Assembly (NCBI GenBank): GCA_937863995.1
Contig: CALMIK010000065.1
Span: 1 to 41,712 of the forward strand
DNA from: an uncultured Chelatococcus sp.
Lineage (GTDB): Bacteria > Pseudomonadota > Alphaproteobacteria > Rhizobiales > Beijerinckiaceae
Direction: 5' to 3'
DNA length: 41,712 nucleotides
Shown: positions 18,205 to 26,728 of the stretch, piece after piece
Numbering within the stretch: the stretch's first letter is position 1
Layout of the letters: each line of letters starts with the position of its first letter
Notes under the pieces: generated by a model
Told to the model about the DNA's origin: nothing
What the model saw: only the letters and a program-made list of their open reading frames with translations
Database searches by the model: none
Position numbers and translations under genes: made by a program

Positions 18205-18468
18205 TCAGTCCTCCACCAGCTCGATCCGGTAATTCTCGATGACCGTGTTGGCGAGCAGCTTTTCACTGGCAGCCGCCAGAAGCTCCCGCGCGCGGGCGGG
18301 ATCGGCCGCAGCGACCTCGATGTCGAACACCTTGCCCTGACGCACACCCGTGACGCCCTCGACACCGAGCGAGACAAGCGCCGATTCGATGGCCTTGCCT
18401 TGCGGATCGAGAACACCGTTCTTGAGAGTGACCGTCACACGGGCCCTGGTTGTGGTGGGATTCGTCAC
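18205..18468 (-). CDS. purS: Phosphoribosylformylglycinamidine synthase subunit PurS
   Basis: This 87-residue small subunit bridges PurQ and PurL. The pattern [21 protein letters not shown], then [15 protein letters not shown] and a C-terminal [14 protein letters not shown] is typical. It is separated from purC by 114 nt containing a strong hairpin and from purQ by one base. Confidence 0.95.
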   Translation of the reverse strand: MTNPTTTRARVTVTLKNGVLDPQGKAIESALVSLGVEGVTGVRQGKVFDIEVAAADPARARELLAAASEKLLANTVIENYRIELVED

Positions 18469-18533
18469 GCTGCTACTCCCTGCGGCAAGGCGAGCTCCCG
18501 CGCCTGCCGGTCATGCCTGTCAGATAGAGATGC

Positions 18534-18559
18534 AAGCGGGGGCTCACCAGCCCCCGCTT
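18534..18559. other. Intercistronic hairpin between purC and purS
   Basis: AAGCGGGGGCT (18534-18544) and AGCCCCCGCTT (18549-18559) form a perfect 11-bp stem with a CACC loop. In the transcribed (minus) direction the stem is followed by GCATCTCTATC, not a U tract. It is therefore more likely an mRNA-processing or 3'-stabilising hairpin, or a leaky terminator, than a full stop. Confidence 0.65.
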
Positions 18560-18582
18560 CGCGGAACCTCGTCGATCGGCGT

Positions 18583-19350
18583 TTATTCCACGAGGCGCGG
18601 CGTTTCGCCGCGTACGGGGTTCTCGCTCTCGCCCAGGATGCCGAGGCGGCGCGCCACTTCCGAATAGGCCTCGACCAGCCCGCCCATGTCGCGGCGGAAG
18701 CGGTCCTTGTCGAGCTTGTCGTTGGACTTCACGTCCCACAGCCGGCAGGAATCGGGCGAGATCTCGTCGGCGACGACGATGCGCATCAGATCGCCTTCCC
18801 ACAGGCGCCCGGTCTCCATCTTGAAATCGACGAGACGGATGCCGATGCCCAGGAACAGCCCGGTGAGGAAATCGTTGACGCGGATGGCGAGCGCCATGAT
18901 GTCGTCGATTTCCTGGGGCGTCGCCCAGCCGAAGGCGGTGATGTGCTCTTCCGACACCATCGGGTCGTTGAGCGCGTCGTTCTTGTAGTAGAACTCGATG
19001 ATCGAGCGCGGCAGCTGCGTGCCTTCCTCGATGCCAAGACGCGTCGACAGCGAGCCCGCGGCGATGTTACGCACCACCACCTCGAGCGGAATGATCTCCA
19101 CCTCGCGGATGAGCTGCTCGCGCATGTTGAGACGCCTGATGAAGTGCGTCGGCACGCCGATGTCGTTGAGGTTCTGGAAGACGTATTCGGAAATGCGGTT
19201 GTTAAGCACTCCCTTGCCATCGATCACTTCATGCTTTTTGGCATTGAAAGCGGTCGCGTCGTCCTTGAAATGCTGAATCAGGGTTCCGGGCTCCGGTCCT
19301 TCATAGAGGACCTTGGCCTTACCCTCGTAAATACGACGGCGGCGGTTCAT
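18583..19350 (-). CDS. purC: SAICAR synthetase
   Basis: This 255-residue phosphoribosylaminoimidazole-succinocarboxamide synthase acts in de novo purine synthesis. Signatures include [30 protein letters not shown] and [18 protein letters not shown], then [15 protein letters not shown] and [16 protein letters not shown] 19350 gives the canonical [13 protein letters not shown] start of alphaproteobacterial PurC. An in-frame ATG at 19380 exists but has no better ribosome site. It is the first gene of the purine block and is divergent from the zeta-inhibitor gene. Confidence 0.95.
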   Translation of the reverse strand: MNRRRRIYEGKAKVLYEGPEPGTLIQHFKDDATAFNAKKHEVIDGKGVLNNRISEYVFQNLNDIGVPTHFIRRLNMREQLIREVEIIPLEVVVRNIAAGSLSTRLGIEEGTQLPRSIIEFYYKNDALNDPMVSEEHITAFGWATPQEIDDIMALAIRVNDFLTGLFLGIGIRLVDFKMETGRLWEGDLMRIVVADEISPDSCRLWDVKSNDKLDKDRFRRDMGGLVEAYSEVARRLGILGESENPVRGETPRLVE

Positions 19351-19804
19351 CGGCGTATACCGTGTCTTGAGGAAATCCATGTAAGATGCCGTGGCTCCGT
19401 AACTGAACGATCCGCGGCTCAAGCGTGACTTGGCAACGACATCCGCAGATTGACGATACGACGCCGCTTCACCTCGCGCTCAACCTATCCGATCGCACAC
19501 CAAAGCACAACGACGGCCGGCTGGTGTCAATCGCGCATGCCGCGTGACGCCGATGGCCGTCCGTGCCCGGTGCATCCAAAGCGTATCCATATAACTTATA
19601 TCGCCCAACGGCAAGCGTCGGCTGGTGCGCGAAAATCACGCGGGACGGAGGGTCTGTCATATGCAATGCGCATCTGGTGTGGTCTTCTGCCGGACATGTG
19701 AGCGATTGCATTTGCCCGGGCGCTACATAGGCACTAGCCTTCGCTTTCGCCGGGCACTATATCGACATATCAGTCCAGCCGCATTTGCACGGAGAGCACG
19801 ACCG
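19351..19804. promoter_or_regulatory. Divergent promoter region purC / ATPase zeta gene
   Basis: These 454 nt hold no convincing gene. They must contain both promoters for the divergent purC (-) and ATPase-inhibitor (+) genes. A 13-nt palindrome, ATATAACTTATAT (19589-19601, symmetric except for the centre), lies near the middle and could be an operator. I do not recognise a riboswitch. Confidence 0.4.
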
Positions 19805-20128
19805 ATGTCTTCATTTAACGATCGTCAGAAAGCGGAAGAAGCCAAGTTCGCCATCGACGAGGAACTGCGCTTCAAGGCTGTCGCCCGCCGCAACAAGCTG
19901 CTCGGACTGTGGGCCGCGGACAAGCTTGGCAAGACCGGCGCCGAAGCCGAGGAATACGCCCGTTCCGTCGTTCTCTCGGATTTCGAGGAGCCGGGTGACG
20001 ACGACGTGTTCCGCAAGGTCCGCGCCGATTTCGACGCTGCCGGTATCGACCAGTCCGACCACCAGATCCGCCGCGAGATGGACGAGTTCCTGGTGCGCGC
20101 TGCCGCCGAAGTCCGCAGCGGCACGTAA
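19805..20128 (+). CDS. F1FO-ATPase inhibitor zeta subunit (DUF1476)
   Basis: This 107-residue protein starts SSFNDRQKAEEAKFAIDEEL and continues RFKAVARRNKLLGLWAADKLG, the DUF1476 signature. In Paracoccus this family is the zeta subunit, which inhibits F1-ATPase and blocks reverse ATP hydrolysis. The N-terminal helix carries the inhibitory segment; the C-terminal four-helix part anchors it. ATG 19805 is chosen from family agreement. It lies next to purC on the other strand, a frequent alphaproteobacterial order. An intrinsic terminator lies 50 nt downstream. Confidence 0.92.
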   Translation: MSSFNDRQKAEEAKFAIDEELRFKAVARRNKLLGLWAADKLGKTGAEAEEYARSVVLSDFEEPGDDDVFRKVRADFDAAGIDQSDHQIRREMDEFLVRAAAEVRSGT

Positions 20129-20177
20129 GAGCTTTTCGTCGGCACGCACAGCGCGCCCGGCAACTTCGAGAGCGATG

Positions 20178-20203
20178 GGCCGGGCGCAATGCCCGGCCTT
20201 TTT
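20178..20203 (+). terminator. Intrinsic terminator of the zeta-inhibitor gene
   Basis: GGCCGGGC (20178-20185) and GCCCGGCC (20191-20198) form an 8-bp stem with loop GCAAT, followed directly by TTTTT. It ends the plus-strand transcript; on the minus strand there is no T tract. Confidence 0.9.
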
Positions 20204-20236
20204 CTTGTCAGGCCGTTGCGGGAAAATGCTTCCGGC

Positions 20237-20920
20237 TCAGGCAGACGCCGGGAAAGGCAGCCCGAAAGCCGACGCCAGAAAAAGGCCGCCATGACGCAGG
20301 CCGCCGCGATCGATACCGTGCCCGACCCGGAGCGACAGGTGCCACTGGCTTGCGATTCCGGCCGCCGCCAGCGTCTCCCCTGAATAAAGCAGCCCGTCGA
20401 CTGGGATGACCTCATCGGCCTCGCCGTGCACGAGCAGCACCGGCGGCGCGCCCGGCGCCGACAGACCCGAAGGGTCCTCGACCCCCGCGGGCGGCGTCAC
20501 CAGAATGCCGGAATAGCCCACGATCGCGGCCGGCCGCGCGTTGCGCCGCAGGCCCACATGCAGCGCCATCATCGTGCCCTGGCTGAAGCCTACCAGCGCC
20601 AGCCGGTCGGCGCCGAGCCCGTGACGCTCGAGTTCCGCATCCAGGAAGTCGTCGAGCGAGGGGGCCGCGTGATTGACGCCCCGCCAGCGCTCGCCCGGAT
20701 CGCGGAACGTCAGCGCGAACCATTGCCGACCGAAGCCCGACGCCTGACATGCTTCCGGCGCATGCGGGGCGACGAAGGCCGTATCCGGCAGCCAGTCCTG
20801 CCATTCGCGGCCGATCTCGATGAGATCGTCGCCGTTGGCGCCGTAACCGTGCAGAAAAACGACGAGCTGGCGCACCTTGCCCGAGCGCGGCAACAGACGT
20901 GGTCCATCGATCCTGGTCAT
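20237..20920 (-). CDS. Phospholipase/carboxylesterase (alpha/beta hydrolase)
   Basis: This is a 227-residue cytoplasmic esterase of the YpfH/carboxylesterase-2 type. The oxyanion region is FLHGYGANGDDL, the nucleophile Ser113 lies in GFSQGT, and Asp169 (HGEADEVIP) and His201 (GHGID) complete the triad. ATG 20920 follows GGGAGA and is preferred over an in-frame ATG further upstream. Substrates are short acyl esters by family; the physiological substrate is unknown. A 57-nt gap separates it from the DUF465 gene upstream. Confidence 0.9.
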   Translation of the reverse strand: MTRIDGPRLLPRSGKVRQLVVFLHGYGANGDDLIEIGREWQDWLPDTAFVAPHAPEACQASGFGRQWFALTFRDPGERWRGVNHAAPSLDDFLDAELERHGLGADRLALVGFSQGTMMALHVGLRRNARPAAIVGYSGILVTPPAGVEDPSGLSAPGAPPVLLVHGEADEVIPVDGLLYSGETLAAAGIASQWHLSLRVGHGIDRGGLRHGGLFLASAFGLPFPASA

Positions 20921-20977
20921 TGTGTCTCCCGCCAGAAAGCCGGCGGGCATCGTATGTCCCGCCGCGATAGGTTTCAA

Positions 20978-21196
20978 TCAGGCGATGATGTCGGGCGTGA
21001 GCTGATCGTCGAGGTAGGTGATGCGATCCTTGAGCGCCAGCTTGCGCTTCTTCAGGCGCTGCACCCGAAGCTGGACCACGCCGCCCTCGGCCTCCAGGTC
21101 GGCCACCTGCGCATCGAGATCGCGATGTTCCCGCCGCAATTGCTCCAGCTCGGCCACAAGAGCCGCTGCCTGTTCCCTGTCGAGATCGAATTCCAT
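20978..21196 (-). CDS. DUF465 (YdcH-like) small coiled-coil protein, copy 1
   Basis: This is a 72-residue helical protein. The C-terminal RVQRLKKRKLALKDRITYL matches the DUF465/YdcH motif (L-K-KL-LKD-I), preceded by a predicted coiled coil (LVAELEQLRREHRDLDAQVADLE). Two adjacent ATGs exist (21199 and 21196); the second has better spacing from GGAG. Function is unknown. A paralogue lies divergently at 21577-21765. Confidence 0.85.
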   Translation of the reverse strand: MEFDLDREQAAALVAELEQLRREHRDLDAQVADLEAEGGVVQLRVQRLKKRKLALKDRITYLDDQLTPDIIA

Positions 21197-21576
21197 CATC
21201 ACTCCGGCACCACCCGGAAGCCGACAGGCGCACGGGCGGTTCCCGTCATGGAAAACCCCGCCCTCATTGAGCCCTGCCCTGCATCGCCGGTTGAAAACGC
21301 GCTGGCCGCCGAGCACGCAAGCAGACGCCGGGGAACGCGCCGGCACACTATGCCGATGCCTCCCCGCGCCCGCAAGCTTTCTCTTGGCCGTTGGATCAAG
21401 AAAGCTTCCCATGTGTCAACATGATGGCGGCGCGGGGGCGGCTTGCATCGCTGCGACCGCGGGAGCGGCACACCCGGTCGCGGCAAAATTTCTTCGTCTT
21501 TCGTCGGATTAGGGTTTGACGTCGCCGGGATATATGTCAGGATCAAGACGTAGGCCATCGACACGGAGGTTTATCG
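21197..21576. promoter_or_regulatory. Intergenic region between divergent DUF465 genes
   Basis: No gene is supported in these 380 nt. They must drive both DUF465 genes. An inverted repeat, AAGCTTTCT (21374-21382) and AGAAAGCTT (21399-21407), lies near the middle. GGAGG precedes the plus-strand DUF465 start. Confidence 0.4.
21374..21407. repeat. 9-bp inverted repeat in the DUF465 intergenic region
   Basis: AAGCTTTCT and AGAAAGCTT form a perfect 9-bp repeat with a 16-nt spacer. With a small bulge the pairing can extend (CTTG/CAAG). No T tract follows. It could be an operator or an RNA hairpin. Confidence 0.35.
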
Positions 21577-21765
21577 ATGTCCATTGAAGGTCATATCGTT
21601 GAATTGGAACGTCGGCGTGAGGCTCTCGAAAAAGAAATAAAGGTGCACCTTACAAGGCCAGCCGTCAGCAATGAGAAAGTAAGCGAACTCAAGCGACGGA
21701 AACTTCAACTCAAGGATGAGATTGATCGCATCAACCGTCATCGGTCTGATCACAAGCTTAACTGA
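21577..21765 (+). CDS. DUF465 (YdcH-like) small protein, copy 2
   Basis: This is a 62-residue helical protein with IVELERRREALEKEIKVHL and then VSELKRRKLQLKDEIDRI, the DUF465 signature. ATG 21577 has GGAGG about 7 nt upstream. It shares the KRRKLQLKDEI pattern with copy 1 (KKRKLALKDRI), so the two are paralogues. Function is unknown; the family is small, cytoplasmic and coiled-coil. Confidence 0.85.
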   Translation: MSIEGHIVELERRREALEKEIKVHLTRPAVSNEKVSELKRRKLQLKDEIDRINRHRSDHKLN

Positions 21766-21788
21766 TCCCTTTTTATATTTCCTGTCGA

Positions 21789-21824
21789 CCCTTCCGCCGT
21801 GGTGGCCTATCGCGGCGGCAAGGG
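21789..21824 (+). terminator. Possible terminator of DUF465 copy 2
   Basis: CCCTTCCGCCG pairs with CGGCGGCAAGGG with one internal mismatch, followed by CTTTGG. This is a GC-rich hairpin shortly after the stop but with a weak T tract, so termination is only plausible. Confidence 0.4.
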
Positions 21825-22003
21825 CTTTGGCTACAGTATAAACCGGTCGCCGGAACAGCCTATTCCGTTCCATTTATTGCGTTCAAAGTGCCATAATCAA
21901 CGAAAGTCGTAAACGCAGAGGCCTTGCGCGATAATTTTCATGCTTCTAATTTCCGCTTAACGAGACAAGCCATTCGCAGGGATGGCCATGCGGGGGAAGC
22001 GTC

Positions 22004-23950
22004 ATGACCGAATTCATAGCCAATGAAGGGGCCGCCGCGAACGCTGCCGCCGCATCGTCCACCTACCACGACGTCTACGAGCAATGGCGCGCGGACCCTG
22101 AAGGCTTCTGGAGCAAGGCAGCGCAGGCCATCGGCTGGGTGACGCCTCCCGAGACGACTTTCGACCCGCAGGCGGGCGTTTACGGACACTGGTTTCCGGA
22201 TGGCATCCTGAACGCCGCATACAATGCCGTCGACCGCCACATCGAGGCCGGACGCGGCCCCCAGCCAGCAATCATCTACGACAGCCCGGTCGCGGACACG
22301 AAGCGCATCATTTCCTATGACGAGCTGCTGGCGGAAGTGCAGGCGCTGGCTGCCGTCATTGCTGATCTGGGCGTCGGCAAGGGCGACCGCGTGGTCGTGT
22401 ACATGCCGATGATTCCCGAGGCAGTGATCGGCATGCTGGCGGTGGCGCGGCTCGGCGCCATCCATTCGGTGGTGTTCGGCGGCTTTGCCGCGCCCGAGCT
22501 CGCCACCCGCATCGAGGACACGCAGCCCAAGCTCATCCTGACCGCTTCGTGCGGCATCGAGCCCTCGCGCGTCGTGGCCTACAAGCCGCTGCTCGACGAA
22601 GCGCTGCGCCTTGCCGGCTCGGATGCCGCGACCCTCGTGCTGCAACGTCCGCAGGCAACCGCATCTCTCATCGACGGCCGCGACCACGACTGGGCCGAGG
22701 CGGCCACGAAGGCGCGCGAGGCGGGCCGCACGGTGGCGCCGGTGCCGGTCAAGGCGACGGACCCGCTTTATATTCTCTATACGTCCGGCACCACGGGCAA
22801 GCCCAAGGGCGTCGTGCGCGACACAGCCGGCTACCTTGTGGCGCTGGCATGGACGATGAAGAATTTCTACGGCGTGAAGCCCGGCGAAGTTTTCTGGGCA
22901 GCGTCCGACATCGGCTGGGTCGTCGGCCACAGCTACATCGTCTACGGCCCGCTGATCCACGGCGCGACCACGGTCATCTACGAAGGCAAGCCTGTCGGCA
23001 CACCTGACGCCGGCGCGTTCTGGCGGGTGATCGAGGAATACGGCGTGTCGAGCCTCTTCACCGCGCCCACCGCCCTGCGCGCCATCCGCAAGGAAGATCC
23101 GCAGAGCACCCTCCTGCCGCGCTACGACATTTCCCGCCTGCGCACGCTGTTCCTGGCCGGCGAACGGGCAGACCCCGACACGGTGAAGTGGGCGCAGGAA
23201 ACGCTCGCGATCCCGGTCATCGACCACTGGTGGCAGACGGAAACCGGCTGGGCCATCGCCGGCAACCCGGTGGGGCTCGGCGTGCTGCCGGTGAAGCCGG
23301 GCTCATCCACCGTGCCGATGCCGGGCTATGACGTGCGCATCGTCGACGAAGGCAACAACGATCTGCCTGCGGAAACCATGGGCTCGATCATCATCAAGCT
23401 ACCCCTCCCCCCCGGCTGCCTTCCGACGCTGTGGAACAACGACGAACGGTTCCGCGACGGCTACCTCACCGAGTTCCCCGGCGCCTACAAGACCTCCGAC
23501 GCCGGCTTCAAGGACAAAGACGGCTACATCTTCATCATGGGCCGCACCGACGACATCATCAATGTCGCCGGCCACCGCCTGTCGACGGGCGGAATGGAAG
23601 AGGTGCTGGCGGGCCATCCGGCCGTGGCCGAGTGCGCCGTCATCGGCATCGCGGATGCGCTCAAGGGCGAGGTGCCCTGCGGCTTCGTGGTGCTGAAGAG
23701 CGGTGTCACGGACAATCCCGCCGACATCGAGAAGGAACTCATCGCCCGCGTGCGCGACCAGATCGGCCCCGTCGCCGCGTTCCGCCTCGCAATCACGGTG
23801 GGACGCCTGCCGAAGACGCGTTCGGGAAAAATCCTGCGCGGCACCATGAAGAAGATCGCCGACAGGGAGCCCTGGTCGCTACCCGCCACCATCGAAGATC
23901 CGCGTTCGCTCGACGAAATCGCAGAGGCGCTGAAAACCTACGGCCTTTGA
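22004..23950 (+). CDS. prpE: Propionyl-CoA synthetase
   Basis: This is a 648-residue acyl-CoA synthetase of the ANL superfamily that activates propionate via an acyl-adenylate. The P-loop-like YTSGTTGKPKG is followed by VVRDTAGYLVAL, typical of PrpE rather than acetyl-CoA synthetase. The adenylate site WWQTETGWAI and the C-terminal RTDDIINVAGHRLSTGGMEE are intact. The catalytic lysine is K609 in RSGKILRG, the usual site of inhibitory acylation. The gene appears monocistronic. Supplying propionyl-CoA to the methylmalonyl-CoA route fits the nearby adenosyltransferase gene, but that is inference. Confidence 0.92.
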   Translation: MTEFIANEGAAANAAAASSTYHDVYEQWRADPEGFWSKAAQAIGWVTPPETTFDPQAGVYGHWFPDGILNAAYNAVDRHIEAGRGPQPAIIYDSPVADTKRIISYDELLAEVQALAAVIADLGVGKGDRVVVYMPMIPEAVIGMLAVARLGAIHSVVFGGFAAPELATRIEDTQPKLILTASCGIEPSRVVAYKPLLDEALRLAGSDAATLVLQRPQATASLIDGRDHDWAEAATKAREAGRTVAPVPVKATDPLYILYTSGTTGKPKGVVRDTAGYLVALAWTMKNFYGVKPGEVFWAASDIGWVVGHSYIVYGPLIHGATTVIYEGKPVGTPDAGAFWRVIEEYGVSSLFTAPTALRAIRKEDPQSTLLPRYDISRLRTLFLAGERADPDTVKWAQETLAIPVIDHWWQTETGWAIAGNPVGLGVLPVKPGSSTVPMPGYDVRIVDEGNNDLPAETMGSIIIKLPLPPGCLPTLWNNDERFRDGYLTEFPGAYKTSDAGFKDKDGYIFIMGRTDDIINVAGHRLSTGGMEEVLAGHPAVAECAVIGIADALKGEVPCGFVVLKSGVTDNPADIEKELIARVRDQIGPVAAFRLAITVGRLPKTRSGKILRGTMKKIADREPWSLPATIEDPRSLDEIAEALKTYGL

Positions 23951-23961
23951 GGCCCGGCGCG

Positions 23962-23999
23962 ACTTGCGTTCAAGTCGATACGTCGCATTGAACGCAAGT
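23962..23999. terminator. Hairpin between convergent prpE and TPR genes
   Basis: ACTTGCGTTCAA (23962-23973) and TTGAACGCAAGT (23988-23999) form a perfect 12-bp stem with a 14-nt loop, between convergent genes. No T tract follows on either strand. It probably stops or stabilises both transcripts. Confidence 0.55.
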
Positions 24000-24017
24000 T
24001 GCGGTAGAGCGTGGCCG

Positions 24018-24668
24018 TCAGAGCGGGCGGCCTTCCACAAGCAGGCGAAGCCGGTCGCGCGCCTTGCGCGCGCCTTCCAGGTGCGGATTGATCGCCAGCG
24101 CCCGCTCATAAAGAGTTAGCGCCCCCTCGCGCGCACCGGCGCGCTCGAAAATAGCGGCAAGAGTAGCCATCACAACGAAATGCTGCCGGTTCTGAGCCAG
24201 CGCCTGATTGAAATCCGCCGCTGCCCGTTCATCGTCTCCGGCGGCAGCGAAGATCTGTCCACGCCGAGCATAGGCCTCGGCCCAGTCGGGAGCCAACGCG
24301 ATCGCCCGGTCTAGCAACTCGATCGCCAGTGGCAGATCATCGATACCAAGGGCGGCATGGGCGCGTGTCGCGAGTAAATCGGCCGTGGGACTGCCGGAAC
24401 GCAGCCATGTCCGTGTGATGGCCGCCTCGATTCGCCGCGCCTCGCGTTCATCCTGCGCCGCCGCCAGGCGCTCGTAGAGGCTGTCGGCAACACTCGCCGG
24501 CGCGTCCCCCTGCGCGGACGCAGCATGTGCGGCGAGCGGCAGAGTCGCGAAAGAAACTCCCGTCAGAGCGAGCGCAAGCCCGATAGCCGCAGGCCGTGAA
24601 CAAGCGCTCCCTCGCGCCGGTACACGCGAAGCCGCATCCGTTGCGAACCTGTCCCACCATCTTCTCAT
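24018..24668 (-). CDS. Exported tetratricopeptide-repeat protein
   Basis: This is a 216-residue protein. The N-terminus is a signal peptide with core AIGLALALTGVSFATLPLAAHA and a likely cleavage after AHA. At least two or three TPR units follow: LPLAIELLDRAIALAPDWAEAYARRG, ERAAADFNQALAQNRQHF and EGALTLYERALAINPHLEGARKAR. It is probably a periplasmic scaffold. Similar TPR proteins are common in Rhizobiales and have no assigned function. It ends convergently with prpE. Confidence 0.85.
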   Translation of the reverse strand: MRRWWDRFATDAASRVPARGSACSRPAAIGLALALTGVSFATLPLAAHAASAQGDAPASVADSLYERLAAAQDEREARRIEAAITRTWLRSGSPTADLLATRAHAALGIDDLPLAIELLDRAIALAPDWAEAYARRGQIFAAAGDDERAAADFNQALAQNRQHFVVMATLAAIFERAGAREGALTLYERALAINPHLEGARKARDRLRLLVEGRPL

Positions 24669-25075
24669 GGGCCGACGATACCGCTATTCACGTATGTTCG
24701 CACGCTGAATCTATGTCGCGCTGCAAGGCCGGACAACATAGCCGCACGCCCTCTTTTGACGCAACACCTGCAGTATCACTGCCCATCCACCGTCTGAATA
24801 TTTTTGTGAAAAAACTCAGGTACCCCGCTGTAATTAAACATATATTTCATGCTTCGAGGGCGGCGCCGTGCGCTGTACAAAAAATCCACAGAAAAAGTCA
24901 AGTGGGAAAGTTTTCCGGGCGCCCCAAGCAATCTCCAGACAAGATTAACATGCGAAATTGCTTAACACGTTCGAGAGTCGCCATCATGCGGGCGTTCGGC
25001 GGGGGGCTGTGCCTCCGCGGATGAGTTGTCGGCATTTGATGGCGTGTGAGTACGTATCGTGAGTATGGGTTGGCG
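24669..25075. promoter_or_regulatory. Upstream region of the flagellar operon
   Basis: This 407-nt AT-richer region between the divergent TPR gene and fliF contains no supported gene. Two TTAAC half-sites, at 24945-24949 and 24962-24966, are separated by 12 nt. The first reads TTAACAT. The CtrA consensus is TTAA-N7-TTAAC, so the spacing is not canonical. CtrA control of flagellar genes is established in alphaproteobacteria; binding here is a guess. Confidence 0.35.
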
Positions 25076-26728
25076 ATGACGGGCCGAGAGCACGCAGAGA
25101 AATTATGGGGCAACATCCGGGATCTCGGTGCGCGCCGTCTTGCTGCGCTGGCCGTGGTCGGCCTGACCGTATTCTTCGCGGTGGCGCTCGGGGCCTACTA
25201 TCTGAGCCGCCCGGAAATGGAGGTTCTCTACACGGGCCTCAACCGTGATGACGTGACGCGTATCGGCGCGGCGCTGCGCGACGGGGATATTCCCTTCGAT
25301 GTGAGCGCGGACGGCACCAGCGTGTTCGTCTCGCACGGCAACACCGCCAATGCCCGCATGCTGCTCGCGAGCAAGGGCCTGCCGCAGAGCGCGAGCTCGG
25401 GCTATGAGCTTTTCAACGACCTCGGCTCGCTCGGCCTCACCTCCTTCATGCAGGAAGTCACGCGGGTGCGGGCGATCGAGGGCGAAATCGCCCGCACGAT
25501 CCAGTCCATCAAAGGAGTGAAGGCCGCGCGCGTTCACATCGTGCTGCCTGACAGGGGATCGTTCCGCCGCGACCAGCAGCCCGCCTCGGCCTCCGTCGTC
25601 ATTCGCACCGAACCGGCGGACGACACGAGCTCCGCCCAGGCGATCCGGCAATTGGTGGCTTCGGCCATCCCCGGCATGAGCGTCGAGCGCGTGTCGGTGC
25701 TCAACACGGACGGCGTGCTCCTCGCGTCGGGCGACAGCCGCACGGGCGTGGTCTCCGGCCAGGCCAACGCGCTGGAACGCGCCATCGCCCGCGACCTGCA
25801 GGAGAATGTCCGGCGCTCGCTGACGCCCTTCCTCGGTCTCGACAACTTCGAGGTGAGCATCGCGGTGCGTCTCAACACCGACAAGATGAGCACCCAGGAG
25901 ACGACCTACGATCCCGACTCCCGCGTGGAGCGCTCGACACGGGCGGTGCGCGAGACGGAAACGTCACAAAACACCAATCAGCAGACGCCGACCACGGTTC
26001 AGCAGAACATTCCGCAGCAAGCGCCCAACGCCACCGGCGGCGATTCGTCGAGCACCGATGCCAACCGGCGCGAGGAAATCACCAATTACGAAATCTCGAC
26101 CAAAACCGTCCAGACGGTCCGCGACGGCTACGCGGTCGAGAACATGTCGGTCGCGGTGCTCATCAACCGGGCGCGCATCCGCCAGCTCATCGGCGAGGAT
26201 GCGCCCGCCGACGCGGTCGAGCGCCAGGTCGCCGAGATCGAAGAGCTGACGCGCAGCGCCGCCGGCTATTCCGAGACCCGGGGCGACAGCATCAAGGTGC
26301 TGGCCGTCGACTTCCCCGAGGACGGGCGCCTGCTCGAGCCCGTGCCGCCGCTGTCCATCATGGAACTGCTGCTGCGCCAGATGGGCAACGTGATCAACGC
26401 CGCAACCATTCTCATCGTGTCGCTGCTGCTCATCTGGTTCGGCCTGCGGCCCGCCGTCAACGCCATTCTCGCCCGGTCCGAGGAATCCGCCGGTGATTCG
26501 GTTCTGGCGCTCGAAGGTGCAGCCCCCCCTGCCGAAGGCCTGCTGACCGCCGATCTGTCGGCGCTCGGCATTTCGGAAGCCGATAGCGAGCCGAACCTGA
26601 TCGGCGATCTCTCAGGAAAAATCGGGCACACCGCCCAGAAACGCCTCGAACAGGTTATCGCCCTGGACGAGGAAAGAGCCGCCGCCATTCTGCGCGAATG
26701 GCTGAACCGTGAAAGCGCCCCGTCATGA
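25076..26728 (+). CDS. fliF: Flagellar MS-ring protein
   Basis: This is a 550-residue MS-ring protein that anchors the flagellum in the inner membrane and surrounds the export gate. It has an N-terminal helix (about residues 22-44, LAALAVVGLTVFFAVALGAYY), the ring-building motifs NRDDVTRIGAALRDGDI and SFMQEVTRVRAIEGEIARTIQ, and ARVHIVLPDRGSFRR. A Gln/Thr-rich loop follows, then a second helix (NAATILIVSLLLIWFGL). The C-terminal FliG-binding tail is ERAAAILREWLNRE. ATG 25076 is my choice; an in-frame GTG at 25046 would add ten residues. It is the first gene of the operon and overlaps the next gene by ATGA. Confidence 0.95.
   Translation: MTGREHAEKLWGNIRDLGARRLAALAVVGLTVFFAVALGAYYLSRPEMEVLYTGLNRDDVTRIGAALRDGDIPFDVSADGTSVFVSHGNTANARMLLASKGLPQSASSGYELFNDLGSLGLTSFMQEVTRVRAIEGEIARTIQSIKGVKAARVHIVLPDRGSFRRDQQPASASVVIRTEPADDTSSAQAIRQLVASAIPGMSVERVSVLNTDGVLLASGDSRTGVVSGQANALERAIARDLQENVRRSLTPFLGLDNFEVSIAVRLNTDKMSTQETTYDPDSRVERSTRAVRETETSQNTNQQTPTTVQQNIPQQAPNATGGDSSSTDANRREEITNYEISTKTVQTVRDGYAVENMSVAVLINRARIRQLIGEDAPADAVERQVAEIEELTRSAAGYSETRGDSIKVLAVDFPEDGRLLEPVPPLSIMELLLRQMGNVINAATILIVSLLLIWFGLRPAVNAILARSEESAGDSVLALEGAAPPAEGLLTADLSALGISEADSEPNLIGDLSGKIGHTAQKRLEQVIALDEERAAAILREWLNRESAPS

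Noticed and set aside
15231..18242. A 1003-codon open frame on the plus strand opposite purL, purQ and purS
   Set aside because: It is the antisense shadow of three well-recognised purine genes in a high-GC genome, with His/Arg-rich composition and no recognisable domain.
18204..18416. N-terminal extension of purQ
   Set aside because: It overlaps purS in another frame and does not resemble Pur[13 protein letters not shown] is the canonical start.
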